Shown: one piece after another, positions 1 to 18,800 of the stretch | Numbering within the stretch: position 1 is the stretch's first letter | Layout of the letters: the number at the start of each line of letters is the position of its first letter | Assembly: GCA_024305405.1 (NCBI GenBank) | Contig: JAKNDB010000104.1 | Span: 248,001-312,000, forward strand | From: Dirofilaria immitis | Lineage: Eukaryota > Nematoda > Chromadorea > Rhabditida > Onchocercidae | Reading direction: 5' to 3' | Length of the DNA: 64,000 nucleotides | Program-made: the position numbers and the translations under genes | Notes under the pieces: generated by a model | Database searches by the model: none | What the model was told of the DNA's origin: nothing | The model's input: the letters and a program-made list of their open reading frames with translations, nothing else

Positions 1-867
1 CTTTTCGTTTTACTATTTTGCAAGTGATTTTTAAGTAATTGTCAGAAGATGGATCAATTCATTGATTGATTCTTTCTCTCTTTTTAATGAAATTCTCAAT
101 TTTTCTTACTCCCGCTGTCAGCTTTTTCTTTTTGAGCATATATTCAGGATAAGCTTTGTGCCTTTCTTATTTTCTAAACTATTCTACAAAAAGCAATTAT
201 AATAAGTCGTAGAAATGTCAAGAAAATTTATTTTTATAAATAGGTGAGAAATCTTTTTTCTTTATTAGATATGAGAGATTTCTTTTTCTAAAATTATTTC
301 TGAAATTTCGTAGAATTATAGTACCATCCACTTCTGTTTGTCTTTTGCTGTTTGAAATTCGTAAAACTGAAAACATTCTCTTGAAACCTTCTCTGGCAAA
401 ATTGGAAACATATATATCCTCTTTTTTTCGACAATCTGGAACATTTATCCGCTTAAATCTTTTCTCGACAAAATTCAGAACATTTGCCTTTTCGAATAGC
501 CATTCTTCTCTATAAGCAAGAAAAGAGAGAAAGGGAAATTACAAAATCGAGTAATTGGTTTATAATGGTAACAAATGATAAAATTGTTTGTTGGTCTAAA
601 AAACAAATTATGACGGAAAGTTGGGAAATGATTAAGCCTTCTTTATCAGCAATAATTACATTTAATAGATAATCTATAAAAAAGAAAGCACATTCTTTTC
701 TTTGGCATTTTCCTCGATCTTATTTCTATTTCCTTTCTGCTCATTTAGAAACTGTTATCTGAATTTTTTTTCATCCATCCCTTTTTGCTTATCAAATATG
801 ATCTAATCTTTCTTACATCTCTTTACTTCTTTTGTGTTTGTTTTTTTTCTCAAATTGTTTTGAATAT

Positions 868-960
868 AAGCAATAATAACAACAACAACAGAATAACAAT
901 AACAGCAACAATAGTACATTAAAATAATAATAGTAATAATAATAATAACAGTAACAAGAA
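868..960. repeat. Imperfect AAC/AAT trinucleotide array
   Basis: A run of AAT, AAC and CAG-like triplets on the plus strand, interrupted, about 90 bases long. It is intergenic. Confidence 0.75.
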
Positions 961-3900
961 GTGCTTTCATAAATTATTTATTCTCATTTCTTTTTTCTTC
1001 TTTATATATAAACGCTCTCTGAACTGATAGCTAATCTTTTTTTTCTTTGTATTTTTGTGCTATAAAATTATATAGCAGTGTTTTAGCATGAAGAATTTGC
1101 TATTTTGAATCAGCAGGTATGATGATATATAATGTAAATTCCCATTAATTCAGAAATAGAAATATTTCCCTATTCTCTGTTATCTAAAGGTAACGATAAT
1201 GATAATTTGTGAATGAAGGAAAAAGCTTTACAAGAGAAAGGACATTTTAAATCTAGTGAGATCTATCTAATATATGATAACATTTAATTCGTAAAATTGA
1301 AAATTTAAGGGAAAAACAACACAAATTTGGAAATTTTTATGATTTTCCCTTTACACATTCTCCATTCCATCCATGCAAATAAGAGAGTTTGAACGAACGT
1401 CATGTCATGGAAGCACTTTATAATGGATCACGCTGATTGTTAATGATTTAAACAGAAAAAAAATAAATTACAAAAAATCGATTGGGAATTTCATTTATAT
1501 TTTCAGGTGGATAAGTGCCAGATTTCAGGTTTTCCTCAACGGACCTCATAAAATACGTAATTATTCGCAAACTGCTTTTCCTTTCTATTTTATTTCTCTA
1601 GTGCTGCATAATACCAATGGGACTCATTTTATTCGTTCGTTTTTCCTTTTTTTTTAAAAAAATTTTCAGATATAACCTTCCATCATATCGCTTTTATTAT
1701 TTTTGTAAATGCTTAAAGATTTGATTTAAATTGTGGATTCTAAAATTCGAATGAACTTTCTATGATAGCTTTTATGCTCGTATCATTTGGAATTTTAATT
1801 CTACAAATCAATATCAAACTCCATTTTATTCAAGTATATCGTTTTGCGTTTTCCGGTTATGAATTGGTCCGATGTATTTTGCTCTTTCACTATTATCAGT
1901 TTCTTCTTTTTCGGTTCACTTTTCCTCGCAACATATTGTTATTATCATTTCTTATGCATATAGTAAGATTACTTAAATTCAGTAATTACACGTATGATAC
2001 TTAGAGCATCTTGTTGAATTTTATCATTTAATCTTTAATCATCACTAATCAGTTTGTGTATGTGTTTGTGTATGTGTCTGCGTGTGTATCTATGTTTGTC
2101 TTTGTGCATGTTGTTTTTTTCGAATGTTATCTAAAAAAATAAATTTACACATATATGTACTTATTTTTTTGTTGCCTTAATTTATTAATTTTTTTGCATA
2201 TTTTGAGATGTCTTCAAAAATCACTCCTCGTCATACACATATATAAAGATGAAAGAAATTTTTTGATATATCTGTATACAGGAACTACTTTCGCATTATC
2301 TTTTTGGAAAAATATTTAATTTGATTTTTCTATTTTTTTCATTATTAATTTTTGGTGATACTCTTTTTTTGATACAAAGCTATGAGAAGCATGAAAGAAA
2401 AATGATAATTCGGGATTATTTACTAAATCAGTGTTGTGTATGGGAATAGTACATGAGAGAATCAAATTAATTATTAGTCTATATTAATTAGAACATTTTA
2501 AATTTCCTATAAGAGAAGAGGAAAAGTAAAAATCGGTATAAGTTGCCATTGAGATAAGAGAGATATAGTTAGATTAAAATAGAGTATATTTCAATTAATA
2601 ATAATTCTGACAATAAGAATTAAAACAGATGGAAGTGATGATTTAGTATGGTTAAGTATCATAATTTTTATTTCAGAATTATTTGCAAAATGTTACTATC
2701 AAATTTTCTCTTACATCTTTATTCTTGATCACTTTTGTACAGCAATCAATTGTTTCTACTTTTTGCTTTTTTTTTGCATTTTCATTTTCAAGTAGATTCG
2801 TTTAGTGTATTTTTCTTTTTTTCACTTCCCTATATCATCTAATTAATTATTTTATCTTTTTCTTTTTGTTGATTAATAAATTAACATTGTAGTGTAGTAA
2901 TTTTCAATTTGTACTATCATTTATCACTCATTATGTTAATACAATGATGACATACAAAAGTATTATTGTTACTCTATGTTTTAAGAAGGAATTTATCACT
3001 CTTACTCATCATATTTTCATTTTCCGTTCCTTTGATTTATGCAAAATATTATGCTAATCATAAAAAGAATTGTATGACACAAAAGACAATGAACAAGTAA
3101 TTAATTAAGTAGAAATAATTCGTAACTAAATTATTTATTTGATCCAACAAACATGTAAAGGAAATATGCTAATCAAGAGTTTATCAAGGTTATAAGTACG
3201 TATAACAGCCATAAGTTTGTCAAAGTTGTTCACCTTGCCGTCTCTTGAAGTGAAATTATAACGGCCAGAAACTTCTTAAGCCTACTTAGTTCTTCATTTT
3301 GGAGGAAATATGATAGTTAAAAGTTCCTTTTTAGCCTATTTAATATTACTACTTGATTATGTTCGTGTCACTTGCATCATATTTGAACTGACGACCATTT
3401 ATAACGAACAAATTCATCATGAGGATACGTCGTGACAAAACACGTGCCGTATATTGTGAATTCAGTTTGAAATTATGATTATGTTGATCATTGCATTTCA
3501 TACGGCAGTATATTGATTGAGTCATTCGAAAAATATCGAGCAGTGACTTCTGATGCTATGTATAAATTAATGATAAGTTATCAATAACGATCATCATTTC
3601 ATTAATGATGGAGGAAGTATAGATATTAAATGGATGTTGTCATGAATATTAAAATTGTATTTCCATCGACTTAAAGTCGATAGTAACTGGCTAAGTCTTG
3701 GGCATCTCCAAATTTGCATTCACCAAACGTTTTTAAATGATTGATAATGACGCTGAAAAGATAGTGCAAGAAGGGGAGGATGGTGTATTACGGTATTTGT
3801 TTTATGGTAATTATTAATTGTTATGTGAATGATATTGATATGATGATTATATAAAGAACAAAACCGTATATATATAAAAGATATAATTAACTTATATGTA

Positions 3901-6900
3901 TTTTAGAGTTAAAGAAAGTGTTAATATTTCATAATTAATTGGGAGATTATTAAATATTTTTTTATTCAATATCATGCAAAAAAAAGTCATCTGTGATGTT
4001 TTATGATAACTGTTAATTGTTATGCAAATAAACAATAGAATTGATACGATGATCATATGAAGGAAGGAAATAACTAAACTAAGCATATATGATAAACTTA
4101 TGGGCATTTTATATGATTAAAGAGGAGAAATATTAAACAAAGTTTGTTTTCATTTAATGTCATGCAAAAAAAAAGAGTTATTATCACTTATGTAAACAAA
4201 CATGACAGTGTCATCAGTATCATCAGTCCTGTCCTCATCTGTTTTAGAAACAGAAATATAATTTAATGATAGTACGTAGTAGTAATAGTAATAGTATGTA
4301 ATTATATCTGAAAGTAATCATATCGTCATCTTTCTCAATCTTCTCGCCACTTCTTTTTCCCTTTACGCCTTTCCTTTAACTGTCTTCAAACTTAAACAAA
4401 CAAATTATTATTTCAAATGATCGAAGAAGAGGGCAAATAAACAAATAAAATTTGAGGAATGATAAATAAACAAATAGAATAAATAGACTAACACATATTT
4501 AAAATTTAAGAGTATGAAAAATTATGAAAGAATTTCGAGGGGTTTTTCTGATAATTTTTACATCATAAAAATATTATTGCAAATGATTGACGAAAGAGAA
4601 GAAGGTAAATAAATAAACAAATAAAATTCGATGAATGATAAACAAATAAATGAAATAAATAGACCAAAACTATAAAGTAATTTTGAAATTAAAAGATTTT
4701 TTGATAATTTTCAATCAAAATTTGATAAAAATCTGAAAAAGTTTTTGGTTTACTTATCGAATTCCAGGAAAATTTTTAATCTTTAAAAACAAATAAATGG
4801 ATTAACAAATTATAATGACAAAAACTTAGCAGTCAATTATAAATAAAGTATTACTCAATAATTTTGATTAAATAATCGTCAGTGTGAGATATCAATAACA
4901 ATGAATAAAAGATGATAAATTTACATCATCACAGATTATGTAAGATAATCTCAGATTGTTCCGGAATATATCGGGAGATTATTTGGAAAAAAATTAAAAT
5001 TAGACTGCATATTTGATATTTCATTGATAATTTTGGCATTCGATTTACATTTGTTGCTATATTATGACAAAGTACTTTCACTGGAAAAAACAGTTTAAAA
5101 TAAGGCATTAATTTCGTTTTAAGAAGCACAAAGGTTTTTGTCAACTCTGTGTCTCCTATGTGAGCGGGGAAGAGGGAAATGTGGGGAATCAGGCAATAAT
5201 TGTTATCAATTAATATTATCAATTAATTTGGGAATAAATGAGAGAAGAGGGCAAATATCATGAGAATGAAATCAAATTCGATGGATGTTAATAATTATTG
5301 TTGGTGTAAAGAGAGAACAAAATTTTGAGATCGGTAAAAGTTTTTAGGAAAAAGCGGTAGAATTAATTAATAAATTATTGATTTCTCATTCTTAATTCAT
5401 TGAACAAAATAATAATTCATACTAATTAATCAATTACTTATTGTAAAATTCATGTTCATACTTGGAAATCAAAAATTCCAATTAAATTAATTTAATTTAA
5501 TGAATAAATGAATGAGCTTATTTTATAAATTTATTATACGTCAATGTATAAATTAATTCAATCTAAGTATAATTTTATGAGTATTTATGAGGAATTTCTC
5601 ATATAAATTATATGATCATTTTATAAATGGTAAGAAAAGAAAAATTATCAAAATTTCAGGAAATTATTGAAAAAATAATAAATGAATATTGAACAAATAG
5701 TAAACAAAATTATATATTTGATTATAAGCGATGAATAAATGTGATGAAAAAAAAGAATTTAATGAAAAATTACGATTAATAAGCAGTAGTTTTTCTTATA
5801 AATATTTTATTTATTTAAAAACAAATACGGATGAAATTAATAAATAGTCAAATTGATGTTTACAATTATTCTTGCTTTTTGTTTATTTAATTAGAGCCAA
5901 CTAATTAATTATTCAAATTGTATGACATCTGTCAAATCAAAAATCTAATTTAACCATATGGTGGAATTTTAACATTTATAAACGGTAAGAATTTATTGCA
6001 ATTTATGCTACAAATGCACAAACTTAAGACTAATTAGGCGATATTTCGTAAATAAATGAAACATTTGGCAATAAGCATTAAATGATAAATACTTCAAAGT
6101 TATGTTTCATTTTGTTTACCACAAAACTTCACACATTTTAACCGTATCATCTCCTTTTACTCATTCATATATCATTAAGTTTTAAAAGTATTAATTAGAC
6201 CCATTGGATAGAAATATTCTTATAAAATACTGCTCTTATCATCATCTTCTTTGATCTAAATGAAAGATATAAGCATCAAACTGAATATCATAAACTTATT
6301 CAAACTGCCAGATGTTCAAAAAATATTATTAACATAAGTACGATTGTTATCGGTTTAAAATTTACGTCTTACAGATTGTTTGGAATAAATTTTAAATTAT
6401 TTCAAAATTTTATTTTGTAGTACATTAAAAATCTGTAAAATCTGTTTAAAATTACTTACCAAATTGCTTAATAATAAATTTTGATTACATTTTATTTTTA
6501 GTATATTTTAAATTTATAAAATTATTTTAATAATTTCAATTATTTTTAACAATTATTTTGATAAATTACATGTTTGAAATTAACAAATAGTTTCTTTTTA
6601 ATTTTATTGATTTAAAATTTTAATCAACAAAATTTCACGCAAAAAAGAGATTTTTACCGAAGAAATTATTTTCTACAAAAAATAAAGTTTAATTCCATAT
6701 TTTTTTGTCCTATTTTGAAAACAAGGATTATTTGAAAATGTTACCACGAAAATATCTTTGATATTTTAGTTTCCAATTTTTCTCTCTCTTTTCATCTCAT
6801 TCATTTCAATGACTCTTTGTTGTTGCACTTTTCCAAAATTTTGTAATTTGACAAATAATTTCGGAGTGATTTAATTAATTTCAGTGAAAATAGCAATTTC

Positions 6901-7336
6901 AGTTTAAAGTGGCATCTTTTTTGGAAGAATATTAATTAGCATTTATCGTAATTTTGAATAGAATGTTTTAATAAAAGTTTTAATCGTATTACAAGAATTT
7001 AATTATAAATTAAATTCTAATAAATTAATTGATTAATTTCGAAGCTTTTAAAAGATATCCATATACTTAGCTTTATTAACTGATTGCCGCAATATTATTC
7101 CATATTTGTATCTTTTTGATATATTATTTGTGATAAAGTATACATGATTTGTAAATACCGAAATTCAGAAGGATCGTTATCCTGATGTTGGTATATTTAA
7201 TAATCAATAAATGATTTCTTTTTTGATCTCTGATTTCTATATTTTGATTGCCACGAGCACTAAATTTTCAAGCTGAAATTTAAATTTCATACATAAAAAT
7301 TACAATTTCTTTGCGAAATTATTGAAATGCAATAAA

Positions 7337-7337
<1 letters not shown>

Positions 7338-7370
<33 letters not shown>
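7338..7370. repeat. (ACT)11 microsatellite
   Basis: Eleven uninterrupted ACT triplets in intergenic DNA. Confidence 0.95.
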
Positions 7371-8218
7371 GGATATTTATTCATTTAATTATACGTCTCA
7401 AAATCATAATTTGCCTTTAAGAAATATCACTTTTTCAATAAAATAATTCTTAAGTAATCAAAACTATCTTCGTCAACATTTAATCAAAATTTTTCTTTTT
7501 CTATTTTCATAACCATTTTCTTTTCTTTATATTACTTCTTTCTTTCTCTTCTTAATTTAAATTTAATTATTAATTTCCACCAATATTATATGGAAGATCT
7601 GTAAAGTGATCCATAAAAAATCAAAACGAATATTTAATCTAATCCTCATTCTATTTCTAATCATCTCCTCTTATTTGCCTTGCTTCCTCTCTGCTTTAGT
7701 TTTAATTTAATTATTAATTTTCATCGTCTTTTCTTTGTGTGCCTCATTAGCTATATAAAATATGACATATATTATAAGATCATATAAAATTTTATGACCA
7801 TTATCATTTGCTCTTCTGATACATTAATCATTAACCGACCAAACGTATATATAGCAATAGTAGGTTAATATTTACCATTTTTCAATGTCACGCGAACAAT
7901 AATTTGAAATTGCAAAGAAAACAACACATATCAAGCAAAGGTTGATTGATATTTATCTTTGTGTTAAATTGTTAACATCAATTCATCTCCCTCTTCTCTT
8001 CTCTCCTCCTCATTCTTTTCATCTTTTTACCTCCTTAATAGCTCAGTTATTCAAATTACTCATTGTATCAAAATCCAGTTTTCGTTTTATTTCTCCTCCA
8101 TTTTAATTTTTCATTACATACATCAAAATTTTTACATGACAAAATATAATAATTTATGTATGTATGAATGAATAAGCAAACAAACAGGATAGCCATGTAA
8201 TGAATAACATGTAAAAAA

Positions 8219-8220
<2 letters not shown>

Positions 8221-8257
<37 letters not shown>

Positions 8258-8276
8258 TTTAGATATATATATATAT
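8221..8276. repeat. (AT)n microsatellite
   Basis: About fifteen perfect AT units at 8221-8250, followed by an interrupted AT tract to about 8276. Confidence 0.9.
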
Positions 8277-8395
8277 TTATATAAACAAACTAATAAGCAT
8301 TCATCAAAGAGGGAAAAGCTTTATTAAACATGAAGATTAAAATTAGTTGTAACTCAACTGATAGGACTCTAACTTCTCATATCGAATAACAAGAC

Positions 8396-8486
8396 AACAA
8401 GAATAAGAACAAGAACAAGAACAATAACAATAACAATAATAATCATAATAATAACAATAACAATAATAATAATAATAATAATAACA
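8396..8486. repeat. Interrupted AAC/AAT array
   Basis: Mixed AAC, AAG and AAT triplets over about 90 bases. Open frames across it on the minus strand give only tyrosine- or isoleucine-rich low-complexity peptides and are not genes. Confidence 0.8.
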
Positions 8487-9328
8487 ACTGGATATTCCAT
8501 ATATTTGTCGCATGAATTGCGTGACGATATAGATTGATGTGATGCTGATGATAATGATGAAAGAGTAAAAAGAAAGAAAGAAGTGTATAAACATCCCAAA
8601 TGCTTTAATTTAAAAATGTACAGTCTTCAGGGAGGGATCAAAATAATTTAATCAAATTAATAATAAAAAATAATCATTTCATAAAATTTGTTTACAAGTT
8701 TTTTTAAGAAAAGAAAGAATATCTGCTTAATTTGTACATTTCCATATGTTTCTCCTAATTTGGCCAGTTGGTAAAAGCATCTTCCGATATAAATAATTCT
8801 TCGAAAAATATAATACCAATCGTTCAACGACTTATTTTAATCCATTAACTAGTTCAGCAATTGGTATCGTTATAACACTACCAACAAAAGTAACAGAATA
8901 GGAAGTAGAAAGGAAATAACTCAAGAAACTAAATTCATAAGTAAATTTAATCCAAAGCAACAGTAGAAATATTTAAGAAATTAAAAGCTTCTGGAATTAT
9001 AATAAAAATAGATCGAAGCTTCAGTACTGTTTTAAATGGATTATTAAAACTGTCCTCTTTTTATAATTTAATAAACTGTTTCTCATGGAACAATGCTCAA
9101 ATCAACAACGATTCATCAAAGTCCCCAGCAGCATAAGTGACCATTTATGAAAAAATATACATAATAGCTTTAGCTGACTTAGTTTCGCATTTTAATAAGC
9201 CATAGTAATATTTGTTACAGCCAAATGAGAAGTTATATTTTCTTTGAATTTATCGAAATGAGTAAGCTTATCTCAGTAAGAGAATAAATAGAATTAAAAA
9301 TCGAATATCAAATAAAGTTGACTTATCT

Positions 9329-9332
<4 letters not shown>

Positions 9333-9362
<30 letters not shown>
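9333..9362. repeat. (AT)n microsatellite
   Basis: About fifteen AT units, lying just downstream of the stop codon of the cap methyltransferase gene (minus strand). Confidence 0.9.
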
Positions 9363-9365
<3 letters not shown>

Positions 9366-9401
9366 ATATAAGTATTCTGTAAAAACTTTCTTTCCGGAAA
9401 A

Positions 9402-13011
<3,610 letters not shown>

Positions 13012-15827
13012 TACACGTAACAAATGCAGAGATTAAAGCCTTAATAACTATGCGTGAAGAAACCGTACGAGGGTTAGGTTCAATTTGCAAAAAACTGACT
13101 CAGTATTAAGATTCAGATTAGATTATAATTATCAGGTATTAGGTTCCGATTAGATTATAAATGTCGAGTGCCGAATTATGGTGGATATGATAAAGAATAT
13201 TTTCCACTTTTCTCATAAAATAATCTGGACAAGATTCCAAAAAAAAATAGTCTAATGAGTGAAATAACTATAATATATAATCTTGCCAGCTTATACTTGC
13301 AAAAACTGATTCAATACTTGAAACCCTGATGGTCATCTACTACTATTAAACGATCACTTGTATTAATATAATGATTTATTGCCATTTATTATTTATAGAA
13401 AGCAAGTGTGATGTTGAAAAAGGGACGCATCAACGACCATCATGAAAAACTACTTAACGATGACGCGCGAAATACTCCGATTTATAACAATACGTAGAAT
13501 AGCTTCCTTTCTAATTCGAGAAATTATTATTGCTCTTTCAAAATATAATTAAATAAAATTTGATTTTTGATACATTTACTGAAAAGATCTCATAGAAATA
13601 GATACAGAAGATTATATATTATAAATATACATCAAACTTATGCTTTTAATCAAATCCTATATTTTAAAAGATGATATTTCTGTTAAGTGATCTATCTCTA
13701 CTTATCTATATGAATTACTATGGAAGAATATGAAAACGTGAAACATACGACTGATATTATCAAACAAATCGATATGTTTATACTATTCTATTTCTCATTT
13801 GCCTTTTTCCTTTTATACAATCAATTATTTTAGATTTATATGAATATATTATGCATCATTTTATTTGCATTCTTTTTTTTTTTATTTAAACTTAAGATGA
13901 AAAGGCATCACGTAACTTTTAAGTATGATATAAAAATAGAATAATATGAAATAGAATAATTGTGTAGTTATTAGAAGTTCAATAGTTGATCTTGTCAGAG
14001 GTGAAAAGCATTTACATTTCCATCGGAAATAACAATTACTCGGAAAAATATCCAAATTGACTATGTAATTGAAAAGAATAACCAAAGATATTCCAAAACA
14101 TCGACGGCATGATAGAAAAGATAATTTAAGGATTTTTAAATTATTAGAAAATTATTAAAATTTGATCAGAATTAAAAAGACGCCTAAGATTAATGTATAA
14201 TACACGTAAATACGCAAGCCATATTCATAGTAAGTAGTACAATAGAAAAACACTTTTAAGTATGATATAAGTAACTCGGTGTGAGAATTCATGCAAAATA
14301 TACTTGATTCTTGATATTTCGAGCACAACAATAATAGCGGAATTGTATTTTCATGATTTTTCATGGTTAAATAAGGTATAAAAATCATATTTTCTAAATC
14401 CCAAATTTTTTATTCGTAACCCTCCAAATTCAAACCGAGTTATCTCGATGACCTTGTGGCGATTTATAAGTATAATCATCATAATTTTATTCGGAATGGA
14501 ATTATTTTATTCATTCAAAATATTACTGTAAAAAGCATATATACAAATTTCTACTAAAACGTTAAAGAATTCCAAATATTCTATATGAATTTTGAAATTC
14601 AATCAAAATTTGAAACTATTCTGACATAAGTTTTGAAATTCAGCAAAACTTTATAAAACTAATTCAGCAAATATCACTTCAAAGTACTGACAACCAAGGC
14701 TCGGTGTGCAAAATAATTTTTGGTATTTCCAAATTTTTTAGTTTTTAAAAAACGACTCCCTAAAATAAATGTATTTAGATTTAGACTTTTTCAATGCGCT
14801 GCAAAAAAACTGAAACTTAATTTTAATAAATAAAAAGTACAGTTTAATTTACACAGTTCAATTATATTTCCCATCATGCATAACAATATTCATTCGAATC
14901 ATTCAATTTATTTTCCCAATTGCAAATTTCGAAAACACCTAAGCTTGCATATATATAACATATATTTTTTTCCTGTGATTACAAAGAAAGTGTTTAATAA
15001 ACTATAAGATGAGCATTTAGCAAAAGATAATTTTGAAGGAAAAATTTAAGCTCATTCCAAAATGGCAATTTTATCAGTAAAATGAATAATATCAAATTTA
15101 TAAAATCAACTGTTACTTATTCATTATTCATGTCCTAAAATATTTTATTACTAAAGATAAACAAATAAGCACATTAAATTGTCGCTTAGAGAGATACGTT
15201 TTAATGAAGATCTTTTATACTAAATATTATTTCGTAAACAATGATAACTTGACGAATCATAAAATAGCTTTCTTTAGCTTTCAGAAATGCTTTATAGTGT
15301 GAGCCAAAAATACAGATGATAGTAGAAGTAATGTCAGATAATGAATATATCACAAAATTTAATTTGTATTCACATTTCATATATGACACTTAATTTTTTA
15401 TAGAGCTGGTCTTGATTCTAGTGAATAACATGAAAATGACAAGACATTAATTTGACACTTTGCGATTACAGTTAACAGTTTCATGAGAAAAAGAAAGCCA
15501 AACTTGATTAGAAATATATCTTCAAGGAATGTAGAAATCATCTAAATATTTTAGAAATACCACATTTAACACTTCAGAAATATTACAAATACGAAATAAT
15601 TCGATTAACATTGAATTAAAATACGAAGTAACTCAATTAACACTGAATCAATTAACATTTAAAAATTTAATTTTACTAGGAAACTTCATATCTTATAAAA
15701 TGATTTTTCTCAAATGATTTTGCAAGGCAAAATTTTATAAGCTGAAATTTATAAGCTTCTTCAGAGGGAAAGAGAAAGATAAGATTAAACCGGAATAAGT
15801 TGAAATTTTACCATAAAAAAGAAGAAA
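13012..15827. other. Intergenic, no gene seen
   Basis: Lies between the 5' end of the cap methyltransferase and the 3' end of the calpain, both on the minus strand. At 2.8 kb the spacing does not suggest an operon. It should contain the methyltransferase promoter, but I recognise no specific element. Confidence 0.6.
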
Positions 15828-18800
15828 TCATTCGATTCTACGAGGTTTATGAAATGAACTAATGCAGGGATCTTGAATAATTGGAACGTGCTCCGTAGAT
15901 GCTGGCAGAGACAATTGACTAGGCGCAAATGATAACCAATCTTGCAAACCACGTGACAATGTAAGGCGCTGCTTTAAATTATGCTGAATTGCATACATTT
16001 GGGTAGTTTCAAAATGCGTGAGTAGCATCAAAATCTGAAATATTTTTAATTTTTTTTCGATTACTGTCTCTGAGTTTTTATAAGAAATGAACAATTAAAA
16101 TTTTAATTTAAATAAAAATTTCAAATCCAAAAAAGCGAAAAGATTATGGAAAAGTGAACCTGACGATGCATTGGCGGTATTACATCCAATGAAGTAAGGC
16201 ATGCACGTGTTGAAAGTACGTTAGTTGAATGCGAGCAATCGCAATAAATCTAAACAAGATGTATGCAAAATATTTAGATGAAGCACTTATAATGAAGAGA
16301 AAAATTTCAGACTATAATTAAGAAAAAAAAAAAAAAATGTTACCTGTAAAAGTCACGATGATGATGATTTTCGACCATCAATATATGTCCACCAAAATCC
16401 TTTGACACATAACGAGTAATTGTACCATTTAAGCCCTAAAGGTATTTATCTAAGTATTTAAATTGTTAAACATAACAATATCTAAGTAAGCTAGTTAATA
16501 CTGAAAAATCAACAGCAAAAATGTTGCAAACAGTAAGTTGTGAGCATGGAATTTACTTGGTTCAATACTGCATGTGAACCAAGTGGGAGTAAAGTAGCAT
16601 ATTTTCCAAGAGTAACACGGAGGACAGTAAAATTTTAGAATAAATATCCAACTGTCCAATCGTAAACTATTGCTTTAAAAAATTTTCATGACACTTCATC
16701 GACAACTTATAAATTGGAAAACAAAACAAGCATAAGCAAAAACAAACAACAAAAAGAATCAGTAACTTACCGGCACTTCATTGCCCTCTTTTAAACACAT
16801 TTCAATCATTGAATGTGCAATAACTGATGATGAAAAACAATAAGATTCCATCATTACCATTTTTGCACTGAAAATATTCTTGATTGATCTTGATCTTTTG
16901 AATACAACGTTTAAGTGGATATAATTTATAAAACACGACTATCTGATAACTTTGAACATTTTTTGAAAACAGTATACTTTTTAATTATTATTTGCAATGT
17001 AAATTTATTATCGTGTTTTAAATTCTCTTAATAAACATAAAAACTAACTTGCAACAATTTTTTCGAAAAATTTTGGAATTTTTTTAAGATACCTGTGAAC
17101 AGCAATAACAGTTTCAATAGAAACTGGATCTGACATATTGTTGAAGGATATGGCAAATACAGTGTACAAAGCTGGACCGTGTAAAAAACGTCTTTAGTAC
17201 TTGCAAATGCTATACTGCGGCGGAATGATCTACAATAAAGCATAATGAAGTTTCTCGACAAAATAAACATATCTAAATTTGGAAAAATAAAACCACCTTA
17301 AATTTTTTCAAAAATAGTATTTCCAAATAGTCGTCCGGCATTGCCACAGTATCAACATATCTTATATAAATGAAGGGTCCAAAATCCAAGTCTCAATAGT
17401 TTTATCCACTAAAAGAATTGAGAAGAAAAGTTCTCAATTTACCTTACAATAAGTTCACCTATTCTTGCATTAGAAGTCACATTTTTGTGAAGCAATACCA
17501 TTATATCACTATCACATCGATCACGAGATCCTTTCTGATAAACAGTAATGGCCAATTCCGTTGGTTCTTCGATTTGAAGTTGAAAACCTCTGAAAAGTTA
17601 AAAACGTTTGATTGGCTAATCTGAAAAAAAGAAACATAACTTTTTCTCTTGCATTTGAAGAAAAAAAACAATAAAAATAAATCTAAGTTGAAAGGTAACT
17701 GTAAGCCCCATTAGGATTTCAGGTTACTTCTTATAGAGTAGACGATGAATATGTGTAGAGTATTATTGATTTTAGTTTTATTGATGAGTAGTGGTTTAAG
17801 TGCGTCAGTTGATTATAGTAAGCCTATTTCTGTAGACAGTAGAATAAAAACTTTTGTGTATAGTTCTAATGAAGTATTTACAGTTGTTTTCAGTCAAGGT
17901 TACTATTCTTATATAGAAATGCAGATTATAAAACAACAGAGAATCTAGAAATCAAGAGAAATCCAAAATTCAAGTTACTTACACAATATCATTTTTACCC
18001 CAGAATTGGGGTATCGAACAATCAACCCGGAGTTCTTTCCAACCTTGTGCTGACCGCACTTTCGCCACTTCGACCTTAAATGATGGATGTTTTTTTGCAT
18101 AAAACATGTACATATCATGTAATACTAAAATATTTGCATGTACATGTCATGTAATATTAATATATATTGGCTCACTTGAAATGATCATTTTAGAATGATG
18201 TCGATGAATAATCGAAAGGGTACAAAAAATAGAAATATTTCTTGACTTAAAGATTACATTAGAACTTACAGAATCAAATCGCTGCATGAAATCTGCGAAA
18301 GGCATCCAAAACGCTCCCGCTTCCGGGCCATCTGGTAATAGTATTCGACGACTCGAAGCATCCCAACCTGACCAAGTATCACACCAAGGTCCATTCCAAG
18401 TAAATGAACCCCATGGATTTCGTAAGCGAACAACTCTAAAATAATCTATTTTTAACGAATAATGGAATTTTGCGTAATTCATTTGTGCTAACTCACTGCA
18501 GTACTCAGAATTCTAAATTTTGGAAACAAAATTAAGCACATACCTTTGATGGTTATATTCCTTGACATCCAGCAAGGAGTATGCATGCCGTATTTGTAAA
18601 CCCACAGACCTAAATTCAGCTTCGTCTACATAACGGCTTCCACCACCACAACTGCAACCCATAATGAAACCTGCTTCCCTGAAATGATATTCTATTAATA
18701 ATTTAGAAAAAGTAATGATTGGGATATGTAAAATTCTCAGTAACCAATAAAATATTATCATTAATTCCCATTGATCATGCAGTTGAAGCTTTCATAATTA

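Larger units (their letters stand above)
1..9401. other. Gene-free A/T-rich stretch
   Basis: I see no supported gene on either strand. The open frames here are short, low in complexity and without splice-site or family support. The stretch holds several microsatellites (listed separately) and otherwise A/T-rich sequence. A slightly less A/T-rich patch near 3160-3800 showed no coding signal that I could recognise. It could contain distal 3' sequence of the cap methyltransferase gene at its right end, but I see no clear polyadenylation signal. Confidence 0.6.

Noticed and set aside
8343..8599. Overlapping minus-strand frames rich in Tyr/Cys or Ile/Val
   Set aside because: Pure translations of the AAC/AAT repeat array.
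17297..17360. Open minus-strand stretch ([16 protein letters not shown]) with plausible splice sites between two calpain exons
   Set aside because: The flanking exons join in phase without it and match CAPN15 directly (GELIV then RSFRRS); including it breaks the frame.
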